Shown here: piece after piece, positions 1 through 12,821 of the stretch
Layout of the letters: each line of letters starts with the position of its first letter
Position numbering within the stretch: the stretch's first letter is position 1
Source of the DNA: Progne subis subis
Taxonomy: Eukaryota > Chordata > Aves > Passeriformes > Hirundinidae
Length of the DNA stretch: 64,000 nucleotides
Assembly (NCBI GenBank): GCA_022316685.1
Contig: JAKJHU010000030.1
Coordinates: forward strand, 16,634,018 to 16,698,017
Reading direction: 5' to 3'
Translations under genes and position numbers: made by a program
Notes under the pieces: model-generated
What the model was told of the DNA's origin: nothing
Seen by the model: the letters and a program-made list of their open reading frames with translations, nothing else
Database searches by the model: none

Positions 1-693
1 CTGGAAGGCTGCCCAGGGGAAAAGGACCTCTGATCAGCAATTCATGGCTGAACATCTGCCCAGGTGGCCAAGAAGGCCAATGGCACCTGGTCTGTATCAA
101 AAAGAGCATGGTCAGCAGGGCCAGGGCAGAGATTGTTCCCCTGTGCTGAGCACTGGTGAGGCCACACCTTGAGTCCTGTGTCCAGTTTTTGGCCCCTCAC
201 AGCAAGAAAGACATTGAGGGGCTGGAGTGTGTCCAGAGAAGGGCAGTGGAGCCTGGGAAGGGTCTGGAGCACAAGTCCTGTGAGGAGCAGCTGAGGGAGC
301 TGGGGGTGTTTAGCCTGGAGAAAATTAAGCTCAAGAGAGACATTATCCCTCTCTAAAACTCTGTGAAAGGAGGCTGTAGCCAAGTGGGGGGTCAGTCTCT
401 TTTCCTAAGTAACAAGTAATAGTACAAGAGAAAATGGCCTCATACTGTGCCAGAGGAGGTTTAAATTGGATATTAGGAATAGTGTTTTAATTTTTTTTAC
501 TGAAAGGGTGCTCAAGCATTACAGCAAGGTGCCCAGGGAATTGGTTAAGTCACAATCCCTAGAGAGATTTAAAAGACGTATAGACGTTGTCCTTCAGGGA
601 TGTGGTTTAGTGGTGGACTTGGAAGTGCTGAGTTAACAGTTGGACTCAATGATCTTAGACATCTTTTCCACCCTAAAGAATTCTATGATTTTG
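1..693 (+). mobile_element. CR1 LINE, 3' part, cut by the window start
   Basis: This is the 3' end of a CR1 non-LTR retrotransposon in sense orientation. Bases 156-356 read as the carboxy-terminal end of the CR1 ORF2 (reverse transcriptase) and include the residues [20 protein letters not shown]. The upstream text around 60-155 also matches this ORF but is out of frame with it, so it is broken. After the ORF comes the usual CR1 3' region (about 500-680), and the copy ends near 681-693 with an ATTCTATGATT tail typical of avian CR1. The 5' part lies outside the window or was never copied; CR1 copies are usually 5'-truncated. The element is inactive. Confidence 0.93.
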
Positions 694-1112
694 AGATGAA
701 ACCACAGGTTTTAATCTGATAATGAGACAGCAAATTCTCTGGCTTCTCTTGTGCCCAGTTTTGACTGGTTGAATCAAAATGGCATTTTTGGCCTGAAAAT
801 TCATCAATCATTTGAGTCTAACCAAAAACTTTAGTCATGTGGTATGTTTATAGAGGGAGTTACAGTCTTTTAGGAATCAAAAAGCATTTTATAAACAGTA
901 ATTGGTTCATGCTTTCCTTCTATACATATGCATCCACCAAGGATGAGGAATGTCTTGGGTTTTTGTAGGGGATGCCAATGGCAAAGATGTATGTAAGTAG
1001 CAGAAAATCTTAAAAACCCTGAATTTTATAATGACTTTTTATTCATGGTTCTAAAAGAGTTATGGGATTTTTTAGGGGTCTGCACTTGCTGGTCTGTAGA
1101 GCACCAGCAATA
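694..1112. other. Unique AT-rich spacer, nothing recognised
   Basis: AT-rich sequence between two CR1 copies of opposite orientation. I see no ORF of interest, no repeat unit and no RNA gene. Confidence 0.6.
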
Positions 1113-1378
1113 ATCATAGAATTAAAGAAGTATTAAGGTTGGAGAAGACCCCCAGGATCATGAAGTCCAGCCTTTGAGAGAACACTATTATGCCCAGTAA
1201 ACCATATCATGATATTCCATGTTAACCAGGAGTTACCAGGGATGGTAACTCCACCACTTCCAGTCTTCCAGTGCTTGAACACTCTGTCAGTAAAGAAATT
1301 TTTCCTAATATCCAACCCGACCCTCCTTTAGTGCAACTTTGGGTCATTTCCCAATGTCCTATTGCTAGTTGTCACCTT
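1113..1378 (-). mobile_element. CR1 LINE 3' fragment
   Basis: Read on the minus strand this is a short CR1 tail. On the plus strand it opens with ATCATAGAATTAAAGAAG (the CR1 3' terminus reversed). It continues with the familiar antisense phrases for a three-prime UTR, such as GATCATGAAGTCCAGCC and GTAACTCCACCACTTCCAG, and then TTTTTCCTAATATCCAACC. Similarity to the remembered avian CR1 consensus fades near 1378. The piece is about 265 bases and carries no intact coding sequence. Confidence 0.9.
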
Positions 1379-2514
1379 TGGGTTGTTTTTGGGTTAGTCC
1401 TTCTGTACCAAAAGTGATAACATATTGCTGGATTATCATTGCCTTGGCCTGGAGTATCTCAGTGCTCTTTGATCAGCATTTGGGTGAGAGAAATTTCATT
1501 GTACCCCTTGTCTGGTACTGCAGGTGCCTGTGTACTGCAAATACAGCTGCGTGTCTGGCAGCGCTGCCTGTGTTCCTGTCCGTGTTCAGACCAGCTGGCT
1601 CAGGCTCCTTGCTGAAGGCTGTTACCTCAAGCAGCACAGTTGTTCTGCACTGTGGTATATTCATCCTTTACTAATGCTAACCACAGCTTCTCCTGAAAGG
1701 AAAATGGGTCCTTGGCTAATCTGTCAGAAATTGGCTTGTCCTAAATCATAGGAACAAAGAAAAGCTTGTAAGGAAACTGCTGCACTATCTCTATCAGTCA
1801 GCCTTTCCTTATTTCCATTACATGCAGCCTTGCTTATGTCTCTGACACTTAGGGAATATTCAAATTCTGCTCTTCTTTTCTTTTTCTTCAAACCAGCTGT
1901 CTCTGGGTGTGATCCAGACCCCAGTCAGTTTGAGGGAAGTCTTTCTAATTCTGTTGGCTGGCTTTGGATCTTCTCCATCGCTTGCGTCGCTCTTTAGTAA
2001 ATCAGAGGCACACGTCTGACTTCTTAGAAAGCTGATCTCAGGAAGGTAGAAATCAGATAATTCCAGTGTAACACCTCAATGCTCTGCTTGAAACAAATCT
2101 GTCAGATGGTTGCTCACCCCGAAGAAAGTGATAACAAAGGAAGGATTTTCTCCTGATTATAGTATGGTTTCTAATATTTTCTATTAAATACAATCCGATA
2201 GGAAATATAAAAGAGAAAGAAATCTTTTTTGTGCAGCTTGCTTCCTCTGCTCTACAGACAAATTCCACAGGATCAACTTCTTACACCCCTACTTGAAACA
2301 CCCTTGGTATAATAAAAGACCTGAAACTATAATCAGATCTCACCATTTAATATATGCCAACAGGTTGAAATGGACCAAAAGTCTTAATCAGTACTGTCAA
2401 ATGTCAGGAGGAACTAAGGAAATGGGCTTCAAACCCTTACCCCAGAATTAGCAAAAAATGTGGATTTTTGTTTTGGAACGTTGGGCTTTTTTGTTTGTTT
2501 TGTCTTTGTTTTGG
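1379..2514. other. Unique sequence, no supported gene
   Basis: Mixed-composition unique DNA. Overlapping reading frames of 60-101 codons run on both strands at 1369-1751 and show no domain. I regard them as chance. No repeat family was recognised. Confidence 0.5.
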
Positions 2515-2517
2515 TAT

Positions 2518-2548
<31 letters not shown>

Positions 2549-2569
2549 TATTAATTATTATTATTATTA
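2515..2569. repeat. AAT/ATT microsatellite in inverted arrangement
   Basis: About ten AAT units (2517-2549) are followed directly, after a short ATATTA junction, by five or so ATT units. Because ATT is the reverse complement of AAT, the two arms can pair as a hairpin or cruciform. This is seen directly in the sequence. Confidence 0.95.
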
Positions 2570-4849
2570 CCTTTATCACTGAGGAGGAGTCTTTAATGGA
2601 AGTAGAAATACTGCTTATTTTTGGTCTACTGGACTGAGGTCTAAATTAAAAGAGCAGCTGATTTTCAGAGGTCTCAAAGGGATGGAAGGGCACAAGAGCA
2701 AAGGGTCCTTGATGGTGGCTTAATGGAGAAACAGGAAAAGCACAGAGGGAGCCACCAAGGAGCAAGCTCCCTGGTGCCTCTTCCATGTCAGGGTTTGTGC
2801 ATGGGTCACAGTGCCGTTGTACCACAACTTTGGAGCAAAGCATCACTGAAGAGGACAGCGTGTGAGAGCTCCTGGCCAAGCACGTCTGGAAAAAGGGACA
2901 GTACCACCTGTCACTCCAGGCAGATGGGATCAGCTGCTGAGCTGGAAATGGGGATCTCTAGAACTTCAGCTGTTCTCCATCTGAGCTGTACCTCTGAGTG
3001 CCAGGTGGGCCATGTGCACAGAGTGATTCTGGTCCTTGGATCAGATTGGGCTTTCCAAGAGCACTCAGGAGCCTTCCATGGAAAAGGAGAAGCTGAAAAA
3101 ACTGCGAACTCAGCTTCTGCTGAAAAAAATTCAAAGGGACATCTGTATGGGGTGGGTGGCAGGTTTGAGGAGTAGAAGGTAGTGTGATCGGGAGGGTGGC
3201 TTAGTATTCTCCTCCATTTCCTAAGGAAAGGGTTTAATATCTTTAATTGGTACTTTATAAAATGAATCTTGCCTGTGTCAGAGGCAATCTCAGCTGTTCT
3301 AAGCAACTAGGCTGGGAATAGTGCTGATTTTACTGCTGGTCTTCAACAGAGACCTTTGGAGGCTAAACCTGACCCTTTGAGTCTCGGCAGAGATGTTGCA
3401 GGTGAATTGTGTCTTGCTTTCAAAGGCCTTGCTGGAGCCTCTTGATGCTACTGAAGTGCTTACATATAATAACAACAACAACAAGGGCTTCTTTTCATCT
3501 CCTTGTCCTGAGTGGGATGTTACCTTTTGGAGATGGCATCTGTGTCTGTCTGGAAGAGCACTGGATTTAACACAGGGGAATGATTGGGAACTGGTAACAG
3601 AGGTGTGGGTACTCCAGTCCTTTTCCACAGAAAACCTGAAAATCTAATAAAAATATTTATTTCTTGTTTTATCTTGGCTTGCTTTCAGGTCTTATTGTAT
3701 TAGCAGCTACAGAGATTTAATTAAGAAGAATATTGAATGTGGTCAACTTTGTGCACACTAAAGATGTGATGAAAACAACAGGTACTGTAAAAACCCTTAA
3801 ATAGTTCTGTCAGTCTCCTGAAAAAAGAGGAAACTTGGTGTTTTCTAACCAGTATTTTCCTATCATGAAATAGGATTTTGGGGAATTTTAGAAGATGATA
3901 AATGGACTATGAGTCAGTGGGGCAACGTTGTGCAAAAGGAATCTGCTCTACTGTACTGCAGATAGTGTGGGTTGTACTTCAAAAGCTAAATAAAAACTAC
4001 CCAGACATTCAATTTTCCACTGTCTTCAGCAGTGACTGTGCCACAGGATGCAGTTTAGGGCTTCATATTATAGAACTGGACAAGTGACAGTCCACAACTG
4101 AGACCACAGAAGTTGTGGAAAATGAGAATCAGTATTTTTGCGGAGGAGGTTGCTTCCCTGGTGGGAAGAGAAGTGAACGAGAACACCGCATGACAATTAC
4201 ACACATAAACACTCAGACTCTGCAGCAAGACCCCTCATCATCAGAGATGCTCTGTCTCCAGGACCCTGCTCTGTATGGGATTAGAACTGCAAAGAACCAG
4301 CAAATAGAACAGCATGACACCATCTCAATGTGAAGATGGAGAGCCTGCTGCTTTGTTCTGGTTGTTGCTTTGCATCTGTTCTACATTGCAAGAAGGCTGA
4401 TACCAATTTCTATACAGCCAAATACAGTCAGCAAAGCATCCTGTGTGGTTTAAACCCAAATTCTTGGGGAAGGATTAATCTGAAGGGTGCATTTTTATTA
4501 TCTTGACTGTCAAACAGCTGATCTGACAAGAAGCCTGTGGTAGTGCTGAAAGCTCACAAAAGTATTTCAGAAGCATCTTAATTCATGGCTTATATCTCAG
4601 TTTGTGCCTCCACATTACTGATTGCTCTATACCAAATCTTTCAGCATTTGAGCCCAGCTGCTCCTGCTCTTTCCAGCAATCAAAATGAGGGTCACTTCTT
4701 CTCATTAGTCAGTAAAAGCTGAATTTAAAAATAACATGCTGATGTTGCTGCATGGAAGTGTTTAAGTTGGATTAAATATGAGAGAAAAATAAATCAAGGA
4801 AGAGCGAGCTACAAAGGGAATTGCAGATTCACTTTCCAGCCTGAAAGAT
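2570..4849. other. Unique sequence with a short AAC microsatellite
   Basis: Unique DNA. A GC-richer patch at about 2640-3180 has overlapping open frames on both strands (150 codons plus, 131 codons minus); neither shows a domain, and frames open on both strands at once suggest chance. A small AAC repeat lies at 3465-3485. Nothing else was recognised. Confidence 0.5.
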
Positions 4850-4940
4850 TTTTAGGGCAGGGACTGTCAGTTATTTTGTTTGTACAATGATCTCAACATA
4901 AATGGGGCCTCTAGCTGCTTCCACAATGTAAATTATTGAT
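4850..4940 (+). mobile_element. Ancient L2/MIR-type retroposon tail relic
   Basis: The stretch contains AGGGCAGGGACTGTC, then TTTGTTTGTACA and, about 20 bases later, ATGGGGCCTCTAGCTGCTTC followed by CACAATGTAAAT. This order matches the remembered tail shared by old amniote L2/MIR-type LINEs and SINEs (GGGCAGGGACTGTC, TTTGTACAGCGCCTAGCACAATGGGG, GCTACCACAATACAAAT). No promoter boxes of a SINE head could be seen, so the head is lost or too decayed. The family name is an inference from memory of consensus sequences. Confidence 0.5.
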
Positions 4941-7900
4941 GCTGATAGGATCCACAAAAGACATGTGCCAAGCTTTAAGCACAGGGATAGTAAAGCTGAC
5001 ATCTAAAGGAATCCTTTAGCCCAAAGTTAAATATGTGCTTATGTTCTTTGGGCTTCTGGTGGCTGCGTTAGTGCTTATGTACCTGATGGGATCTTGAAGT
5101 AACAAAGCTGGCCATGGTGTGATAGAGGATGCAGGCCTGAATAGACACAACTGGGAGTTCCAGGTAATTCTTATGACCTCTCAGAGAAACTCAGCCCTGT
5201 TGACATCGCAGGAAACCACTTGAAATAGATAGTCCTTATCCAAAGTGACAGCAGGTACACGACCCTAATAAAAGAAACATGGACCCGTTGCACATCATCC
5301 TGTCATTGCGTTACCTTGCCTGACAAAGGAAGGCAGCACACCGTGATCTGAGAGATCTGAGGTGACACGGCACCTGACAAGACATCCTGGCTGATGGGAG
5401 GGGAGCAGGGAGGCAGGGAAGGAAAGAGGCTGGAACCACCTGACCACCTGGAGCTGTCGCTCAGCACTTGCTGGTTCCTTTGTGTTGGGTGGTCTGTGCC
5501 TGCACTCCCAGCAACAGATGTGAGCTCGTGAGGTGCCAAAAGGAGCCTTGACTAAGCAGAAATAACAAAAAGAGAAAACTGAAGAGGAAAAAAAAAAAAT
5601 AATCCTCAGGCTCTGGGGCCTTTTTGGCTTGCTATTTTTCACCCCAGCCTTCAAACAACCTGTGCTACAACAGATTGCAAGCCCTTACAGATTTGCTAGC
5701 CTTTGCCTTTTGGAAAAAGCCTTGCTTTCTTTTTGGCTCAGTTTACATTCCTTTTCAGCCATCTCTCCCTCTCTTGGAGGTGGAAGTTTGCAATGTATTA
5801 TGCATGATGTTATTTAAACCTCTGTGTTGTTTGTGTTTTCAGCCGGGGCCCTTTTTTTGATGTTGTTCTTTTTGAATATATCACCTACCTTTGGAGCAAG
5901 ACACTTCTGGCTTGGCTGTCCTTTGTGTGAAATGGCAGAGGGATCAGCATGAGAGGAGCCCTAAGCCCTGCAGATACAGTACCATGGTGATCAGCAAAAC
6001 CTACCTGATCCCACCTCTCTGTCCTGCTTGGACCCTCTGTGATCTCTGCATCCTTCAGTCTCCCTTCTCTTGAAAGTTTCCCTTTCACACACTTACCTTT
6101 TCCTGGGGATAAGTTGCAGTCAGCCTGTTGGAGGCAGTGCCTATGCTTCCAACCAGAGGAACACCCTTCAGGAGGGTGAGCACGCATCAAAGGCATCCAG
6201 CTGCTAGGAAAGGAGCTGTGGATTTTCCCTTTTCTTTACTCTTCCTGGGCATAAGGGAAAGAAGCTTTTAATGCCTCCTGTTCATCTCTTTATATTCCCA
6301 CTTGAAGTACAGAGCTGAAGGGCCACTTTCCATTCCTTACGGTTGTCACCATGTGGTTGGTTCTTTCAGGAACAAGGTGACACAAAAACCTTTGGGAGAT
6401 GCACAGGAGCCCATGAGAGATCTGCCCCTGATGAGTACAGAGGAGTGGTCTCTGACCTCTGCAAGTAATGCTCTACTCACCCCAGTGCCTCTTGTTTCAC
6501 CTCAGCCTCCAAAAAATGAAATTGTGCCTCCGTGAGAGGAAGCATGATCCAGCTTTCCCAAGTGCTCAGGAGAAGGTTTGGCTCTGCAGAAGGAAGGTCA
6601 TTCTTAGGGCATCCAGTGCAAAGTGGCAGTTTCTGCTCCTTGGGCTTGGAAGGAGACCCTTGGCTGAGCCTGGTGGAGTCAGCTGGTTCAGACAACCCTT
6701 CTGAGCATGGATGGCCATCCATAGTTTCGAGACTCACAAATTACTGAGCACTGTCACCAGAAGAGATTTCCCTTTTTTCCAACTTCTGGCTGCATCCTCA
6801 AAGCCTTTCCCTTCAGGAAGAGTCTTTTTCAGAGCAGAGGTGTACTTACCTCCTCCATGGAGTCATTGTTGGAGCTGTGCTCACAAGGCACCTAGCAAAA
6901 CTGATATTTCAGACTGGAAGAAGAAATAAGACAAAGGGAATTACACAGGTCAGGAAGCCTTGGATGAAAGAATGACTTTTGCCCCTCTGCTGAATTGTAT
7001 CTGCTAAGTCTGTTGCCTTTTTCCCAACCTGGAAATAAAACTTGAGATAAGCATCAAGTATATATTTGGTTATAGTCAATCAGCCCTACCTAGGGCAGAG
7101 ACCTAAGGTGAGGAGATGCCCTTTAAACAAGGAAGATGTGGGAACTGTGTGCTCCTCAAAAAGCTGTTGAAGACCTCAGGGACATTCCTGCAAAAGGCAG
7201 TGTTGCTACATCTTCACGGCTTCCCCATCACCGAGCTCCATGTGCTGCACTTGTGCTGCTTGGTTACAGTAGAAATTATCTCCCAAATACAGAAATTCCA
7301 TGCTCTGGTGTGCCAAGCAGCCATGGCCTCTGCTGTAAGGCCATCACCCACTGATTGCCTGGGCACTGTGTGAAAATTGTCAGATTTCAACTCTTGAAAT
7401 CAGGTTTTGCTCATTTATCTTTGCAGTGGGCTGACTCCCAAGCTTACATGACATGATTAGTTTAAGGTGGAGAACCAAAGAAATTTGAGATTCAGAATGT
7501 AGGAGTTTTCTGACTTTTGGGGTAAAATATTCTTGCTTCTCTAGAACAGATCTGGGGTTCAGTCCTCTCTTTGTGATGCCTCTGTGGCCCAGGCAAGGGT
7601 TAACATCTCTAAGTCACCCGCTCCACTGCCCACCCTGCAACAGGCTTAGCTTGCCCTTCCATTGTTTGGACTAAACCTTCCCAGATTTACTTACTTCCTT
7701 TTGATGTCTGGCAATGTTTGTTTATTAGCGCCAGTGGCCTGTGTTAACTCTGAGTAAGTCTTTGACTAAATCCCATTCTCTGCCTTTCCTCCCTTCATGG
7801 GCTTGTGAGCTGATAAACTTCAGTGCTGGCTTTCAAACCCAGTGAGGTTAAACATGAACTTCTTTTACACCTGCCTGCTTTCCCAGCTAATGGACCCTGG

Positions 7901-8315
7901 TGGCTGCAGAGAGAGGAGTCCTTTTATGGCAAAGAGAAGGCTGCAAAAGTTCATTTCTTTTCTGGTTCGTATGTTCGAGAAGTGGGGTTTTAACTCTTGG
8001 AGAGGAAAGGATTATTTTAATGAATTCTCTGCTGTCCTGAGGTCATCTGCTTAACAGTAGCAGAGAAATAATAACAGAACAGGTATTAGCCCATAAGTCA
8101 CATAGTGTTATATATAGTCCACCAAGCATGATTTTATTATTCCCTTTTGTTCATGGTGCTTAAGTACCATTTTGGGACTAAGGGTTTAGACAGATTCAAT
8201 CTTAAGTATGAATCAAGAGAAAGAAGATGAGAGCTGTTTGGGAGATGATAAGTACTTCCTATGGAAACTTTTGCAGTAATTCTGTTTTTCCTTTAATTGT
8301 GGGAAAGTTCCATTA
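4941..8315. other. Unique sequence, no supported gene
   Basis: Unique DNA with many short reading frames on both strands (for example 5295-5654 minus and 6302-6929 plus) and no recognisable protein family. A 12-base A run sits at about 5588-5599. No RNA gene or mobile element was recognised. Confidence 0.5.
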
Positions 8316-8518
8316 AAAACACAAAGCCTACCAAAAAAACAAAAAACCAAACCCCCCCCCCCGAAAAAAAACCCCACAAACAAACAACAAACAAACAAAA
8401 AAACCCAACCAAAACCCAAAAAACCCCAAACCAAAACAAGAAAAAAACCTAACAAAACAAACATCAACAACAAAAAGCAAAACCAAACCCCAAATCCACT
8501 TTTTTTTTTTCCCCCCCA
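8316..8518. repeat. A/C-rich low-complexity tract ending in T and C runs
   Basis: About 185 bases built almost only of A and C, including CAAA units (about 8377-8400), a run of C at about 8353-8362 and repeated AAAACCC. The tract closes with an 11-base T run and a 7-base C run (8500-8517). Open frames in this tract, rich in F, G and W on the minus strand, reflect composition and are not genes. It may be a decayed poly-A tail expanded by slippage; that origin is inference. Confidence 0.93.
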
Positions 8519-11500
8519 CATTTTTAAGATTTGAAATTTTTATTTTTGCTATCTCAGGAGAGCAGGTATTGGAAAATCCCCTACAACTATTTGTGGCTTT
8601 TCATTTCAAGATAATCTCGGGACTAATTTTGCTCATGTTATTTAATTACAGACATAAGCCCTACTCTCAGATTCTATAAGGGTTATGTGCTTAATGTATA
8701 TGCTCTAGGCTTTATGATTTATGATCACAAAATAAGACTGCATGTTAACAATTTTGAAGTAAAGAATCTTTGGATATTTATTACTTCATTATTTTGTCTC
8801 ATAAAATTCTCTTAATCAGCAATGATTAATTTTTGAGTCATCAGTTTCTAAGAGTCCTAAAATGCCTTATGGGTGCTTAAATATTCTTTTAACAGGATTT
8901 ACAAATTCACTGATTTTTAAAATTGTGTTTCAAGGGTCTACAGATGTTCCAGCATGGAAAAGTAACTCTGCGGTGCCAGTCTGAACTTTTCTATGCCATA
9001 AAAATGTCTTTGCCAAAAAGAACTCACATTCAAACTGCAGGTGATTGACAGATGACAAAGAGGAAGGATTATAGAATATGAATTGCAGAGTGAATCCAGA
9101 TTGCACTGAAAGGTTTTAAAAGCCTAGGGAAAATTTGTGGTCATCCAGAACTGAATTTACATGACAGTCAGATGACATAATAACAGCTCTCATTTTTGTC
9201 TCCAGTTTTTTTTCTTCATATGTTTTCTTGAACTATCGCAATTGGTGGAGGGGCTTTTAACTAATTTTGCCCATGATTGTTTGACAGTTCTTTTGATCTC
9301 TTTTAGTGTGGTGATGGAAAGACCTCAGCTGAAGGTTTCTGGCATTGTTGAAGAAATTGTCACCCAGTCCATCTCTAGTCCTGTCAGAACAGTGAGAGGA
9401 GTAGACATTTGCCTTTCTACCCCTCCTATTCATACCCTAGATTCCATCCCAGCCTTCTCCATCACAGCCCCACAACATCTTCTCCAGTGTCCCACGCCAG
9501 CTCAGAGCAGGACATATAGTGTGTGGCTCTGCCAGTAAAGGCCAGAGCAGGGACCACAGGGATGCTTATGTGCGTGACCTCCACCTATGTCCATGAGCAT
9601 CAGGAACCCGGACACCAAGGCTGCAAAGCAGATTTTTCAGAGACACTTAAACACTGTGAACGAGAGCAGACTGTTATTTAATATCAGAGCTTGACCCTGT
9701 CTACCTGTAAGAACTATTCCTGTCTATGTAGAAACTTTTTGGTTTCAAGAGGTCTCTGGTTTACACAACCAGGGCTTTCTTCAGTCCTTTCTGCAGCCAG
9801 GTTAATGATGAGACATGCACAGAAATACTCTGCAGAAGCCTGAAAACAGCTCACTCTGAGTCGGGGGGGGCACTGTTTTCCAAGAGGTCAATATTTCTGA
9901 GATTGTTATGATAACCAGTGACAAAAAAACCTGTTTACTTGGAAAACAGTACTGATGTACCTAATGTAGCTCCAAATCCTAAGTGCATTTCAGCATAAAT
10001 CTGCATATAGACACAGTTCTTTGTAAACAAACATCCTAGTGCCCCAGCAGCCTTCAGAACAGGAACAGCTTTGCCTTGTCTTTAACTAGGACTGTGAGTC
10101 ACAGAAAGGTTTTGTTTCTCCTTTTTTGCATGAAAAAACCCGGCCTCTTGTATGTTCCAAATATCTTCCTTTAAACATTTATTTGCCTGTTGCAGTGCTG
10201 GACTGCTTGTGCCCTTTGCCTGAGCAATCAGGCAGTTCCCTTTGAAGATGTTTACTAATTAAATAAGAACAAAGATGGAATGAATGTTAAGGACCTTCAA
10301 ACACTTGTAACATGCTGCAGTTCCATGACTGTGCTTCACAAGCTGCTGTAAAATCCATACATTTTGGAATATACCACATTCCTTTAATGGATTCTCTTTG
10401 TTAATGTCCTAGGGTGACTTTATGATGCTTGTATCCCCGGTCATCTGTTCTGTTTGTGCTGTATATTGAGGTTAAGGGGAAACAAAAGGAATTCTGGCCT
10501 GTTTCATAGTCTGTTTTTCACATCTGCAACTTTTACAGTAGGAAAGGTGCAGAGTTTGTTGGATTTGGCAGAGCGCTGAGACCCAGCATGGCAGATTCCA
10601 GCTCCAGCTGTGGCTTTAGGAAGCTTATTGGCTCTGCTTCTTTTCCTTATCCACCAGGCATAGTCAGGTACGTAAAGGAACAAGTGCAAACCAAACTCCA
10701 GCTGCAAGCACTGCCAGATTCAGGAGTATTCAAATTCTGAATTACTCTTATTTTCAGGATCTGGGGTAAAGTTGCTTTCTCACTCATTTAGGTGTGACAC
10801 ACTCGTGCTCTTCTCAATAGCTGGAGATATTTTTAATTAAAGAACAATGATAAAAAGCCACATAAAATGGTTTGCATCAAAGCATCATCATACTACAAAT
10901 GCTAATTATTATAATTATATAAGATTGCTCACGTTTATTTTCTAGGTGGGAAGGCACACTAGCTGACTGGGTTTCAACGTGTGGCTATTTCAGCAAAATT
11001 TTAAGGAGTCAGATGTCTTGCCTAGGAGTTGTCCCTTCCAAGCTGCATAGCTATGATCAGTCTCTCAATGTGAACATCTCACTCAGTGCATGAGAATTGA
11101 CATGAGGGACTTTGAATGAGTTCCAGTCACTTTCTTTGGTCTTCCTCTTTTAGGGACCTCTCCCAGGCTGACAAACCCTACGTCCTCTGGGGAGGTTGTA
11201 GAAGTGTTGTAGGTACATGCAATGTCCTAGTGGGCTGCTTGTTCATGAGTGGTCCCATAATCCCTACTTAGCCATCCCCCTGGGATTATGTCAGGGTTTG
11301 ATCCCTTCCAGAGGAATAAAAGGCCCAGCATGACTGGTCCTGCTGTGAGTGCAGGAGCTGGGGCGTGGTGTGCAATAGCAGCAACCTTCTCTTCCCCACC
11401 AAGTGGTTTCCTGGGACAGCAAATCTGGAGCCATAGCAGATACTGTTTGGTTGCTCCAGATAACTTGTCAGGGAAGTCTTTATCAGAAAAGTGGGAAGAC

Positions 11501-12222
11501 ACAGAGCTCCAGGAGCAGTGCCCTGGTGTAACAGCCAAGGTGGAGGGAAGGAGCCATGGTGAGCTGGAAAAGGTCAGGAGACAGAGGAAAGCAAAAGCCC
11601 CTCAGGGCACAGGAGGAAACACTGCTCGGTTGGGCTACTCTTTCAAAGTCTGCAGGCAACATTTGTTTTACACTGACAAAACTATGTTAAAATATATTTT
11701 TGCTGAGCTAATGAGCAGCCCCAACACACACCTTGAAAAATCAAGACTGGAGTCCTTGTCTCTATATAAACAAACTATGTGAGAGAGCTAAAACATCTTG
11801 CTTGGAACAAACAAAAGAAACAAAACAATTTTGAATCATTCACAATTAAAAATAATTAAAGGCTGTTAAAAATCCAGTCTAAAGATGATGGATCTTTAAA
11901 AAAAAAACCCACAAAACCCCAAAAACTCTAAGTGAAATGGCTCCAGAGTGTAGAGTGTAATTTTTTAAATGAAAGCAATTCAGTGGGTTAGATAGAAACC
12001 TGTGAAAAAAGGAGTCTAACCCCAACCCCAACCCTGCCTAGTCTGCCAACCCCAGTTTATATTTTTTCTGGTTAAAAAAACAAAAACCTCCATCACCACC
12101 TCAAAACCACATTTAGTTGAAATTTTTGCTGAACTTTTCCTTTGGGGGCTGGTGAATGGAGATGTGCAAGACAGCTAAATTGGCATCAGCTGATTGTTAA
12201 AGCTCTTGAGTAAATATTTGCA
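8519..12222. other. Unique sequence with short A/C-rich patches
   Basis: AT-rich unique DNA. The longest frame is 11288-11782 plus (164 codons) with no domain, no repeated motif and a competing frame on the other strand; I do not call it a gene. Short A/C-rich patches occur at 11897-11926 and 12015-12038, the latter with CCCCAACCCCAACCC. Homeodomain-like AT motifs occur near 10905-10920. Nothing else was recognised. Confidence 0.5.
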
Positions 12223-12302
12223 TGATCATAAGATGAATTGGGCTGGAAGGGACTTCAGGAGGTCTCTGATCCAGACTCCCTCAAAGCAGGGGCACTGCTG
12301 AG
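12223..12302 (-). mobile_element. CR1 LINE 3' tail fragment
   Basis: On the plus strand the phrase TTGGGCTGGAAGGGACTTCA, then GGAGGTCTCTGATCCAGACT and CTCAAAGCAGGGGCACTGCT, follows the antisense order of an avian CR1 3' end. Only the last 80 or so bases are clear. Sequence to about 12420 may continue the element in a decayed state. Confidence 0.75.
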
Positions 12303-12746
12303 ATTGGGCTTCTCAGGGTTTCATCCCTAAGGTTTTGTGTACTCTGTGAGAGCCCATGAGGTGCTGAATGCAACTGTGTTCCCCTGTGTGTGCCAAGAGA
12401 GGGCTGTGGAGTTGCCCCCTTTCTGTTCTTTGCCCAGGGGTTGGGGCCTGACATCCTATTGTATGTAGAGGTGTACCTTCCTGGGGGAGAGTAAAGTCAG
12501 GGGTTTTATTTACTGTTTCTGTTCAACAATGTTTTCCTGGGGCAAAAGCAACATCATATAGCTCATCCAAAGCCAGGTGCAGCATCCTACTGTACTTTTC
12601 TATTACAGTGTTTCCTTTTCTGCACTGGAAATGAAGGCACACACCCCTCACTTTCCATAGGCTTACTTGCCTCCAGGACTTGAAGCTGCACAGCAAAATT
12701 ACTTTCATCTTTTAAGCAGCAGATTTTGACTGTGAACAAAGTTGCC
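12303..12746. other. Spacer, possibly decayed CR1 continuation
   Basis: Weak resemblance to CR1 may continue for about 100 bases, and the rest is unrecognised. Short frames here are not supported as genes. Confidence 0.35.
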
Positions 12747-12769
12747 TTTTTGTTGTTGTTGTTTTTTTG

Positions 12770-12821
<52 letters not shown>

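Noticed and set aside
2640..3310. Overlapping frames of 150 (plus) and 131 (minus) codons
   Set aside because: Frames open on both strands in a GC-richer patch are expected by chance, and neither product is recognisable.
8213..8521. Frames rich in F, G, W and L in the A/C tract
   Set aside because: Pure composition artefact of a low-complexity repeat; the same applies to frames at 12587-12930, 20401-20625, 23273-23496 and 54109-54398.
11288..11782. 164-codon plus-strand frame
   Set aside because: No domain, low-complexity-free but unremarkable composition, an opposing 103-codon frame over the same bases, and no splice or promoter support.
12015..12038. CCCCAACCCCAACCC considered as interstitial telomere-like repeat
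   Set aside because: The unit differs from the vertebrate CCCTAA repeat and only about three units are present.
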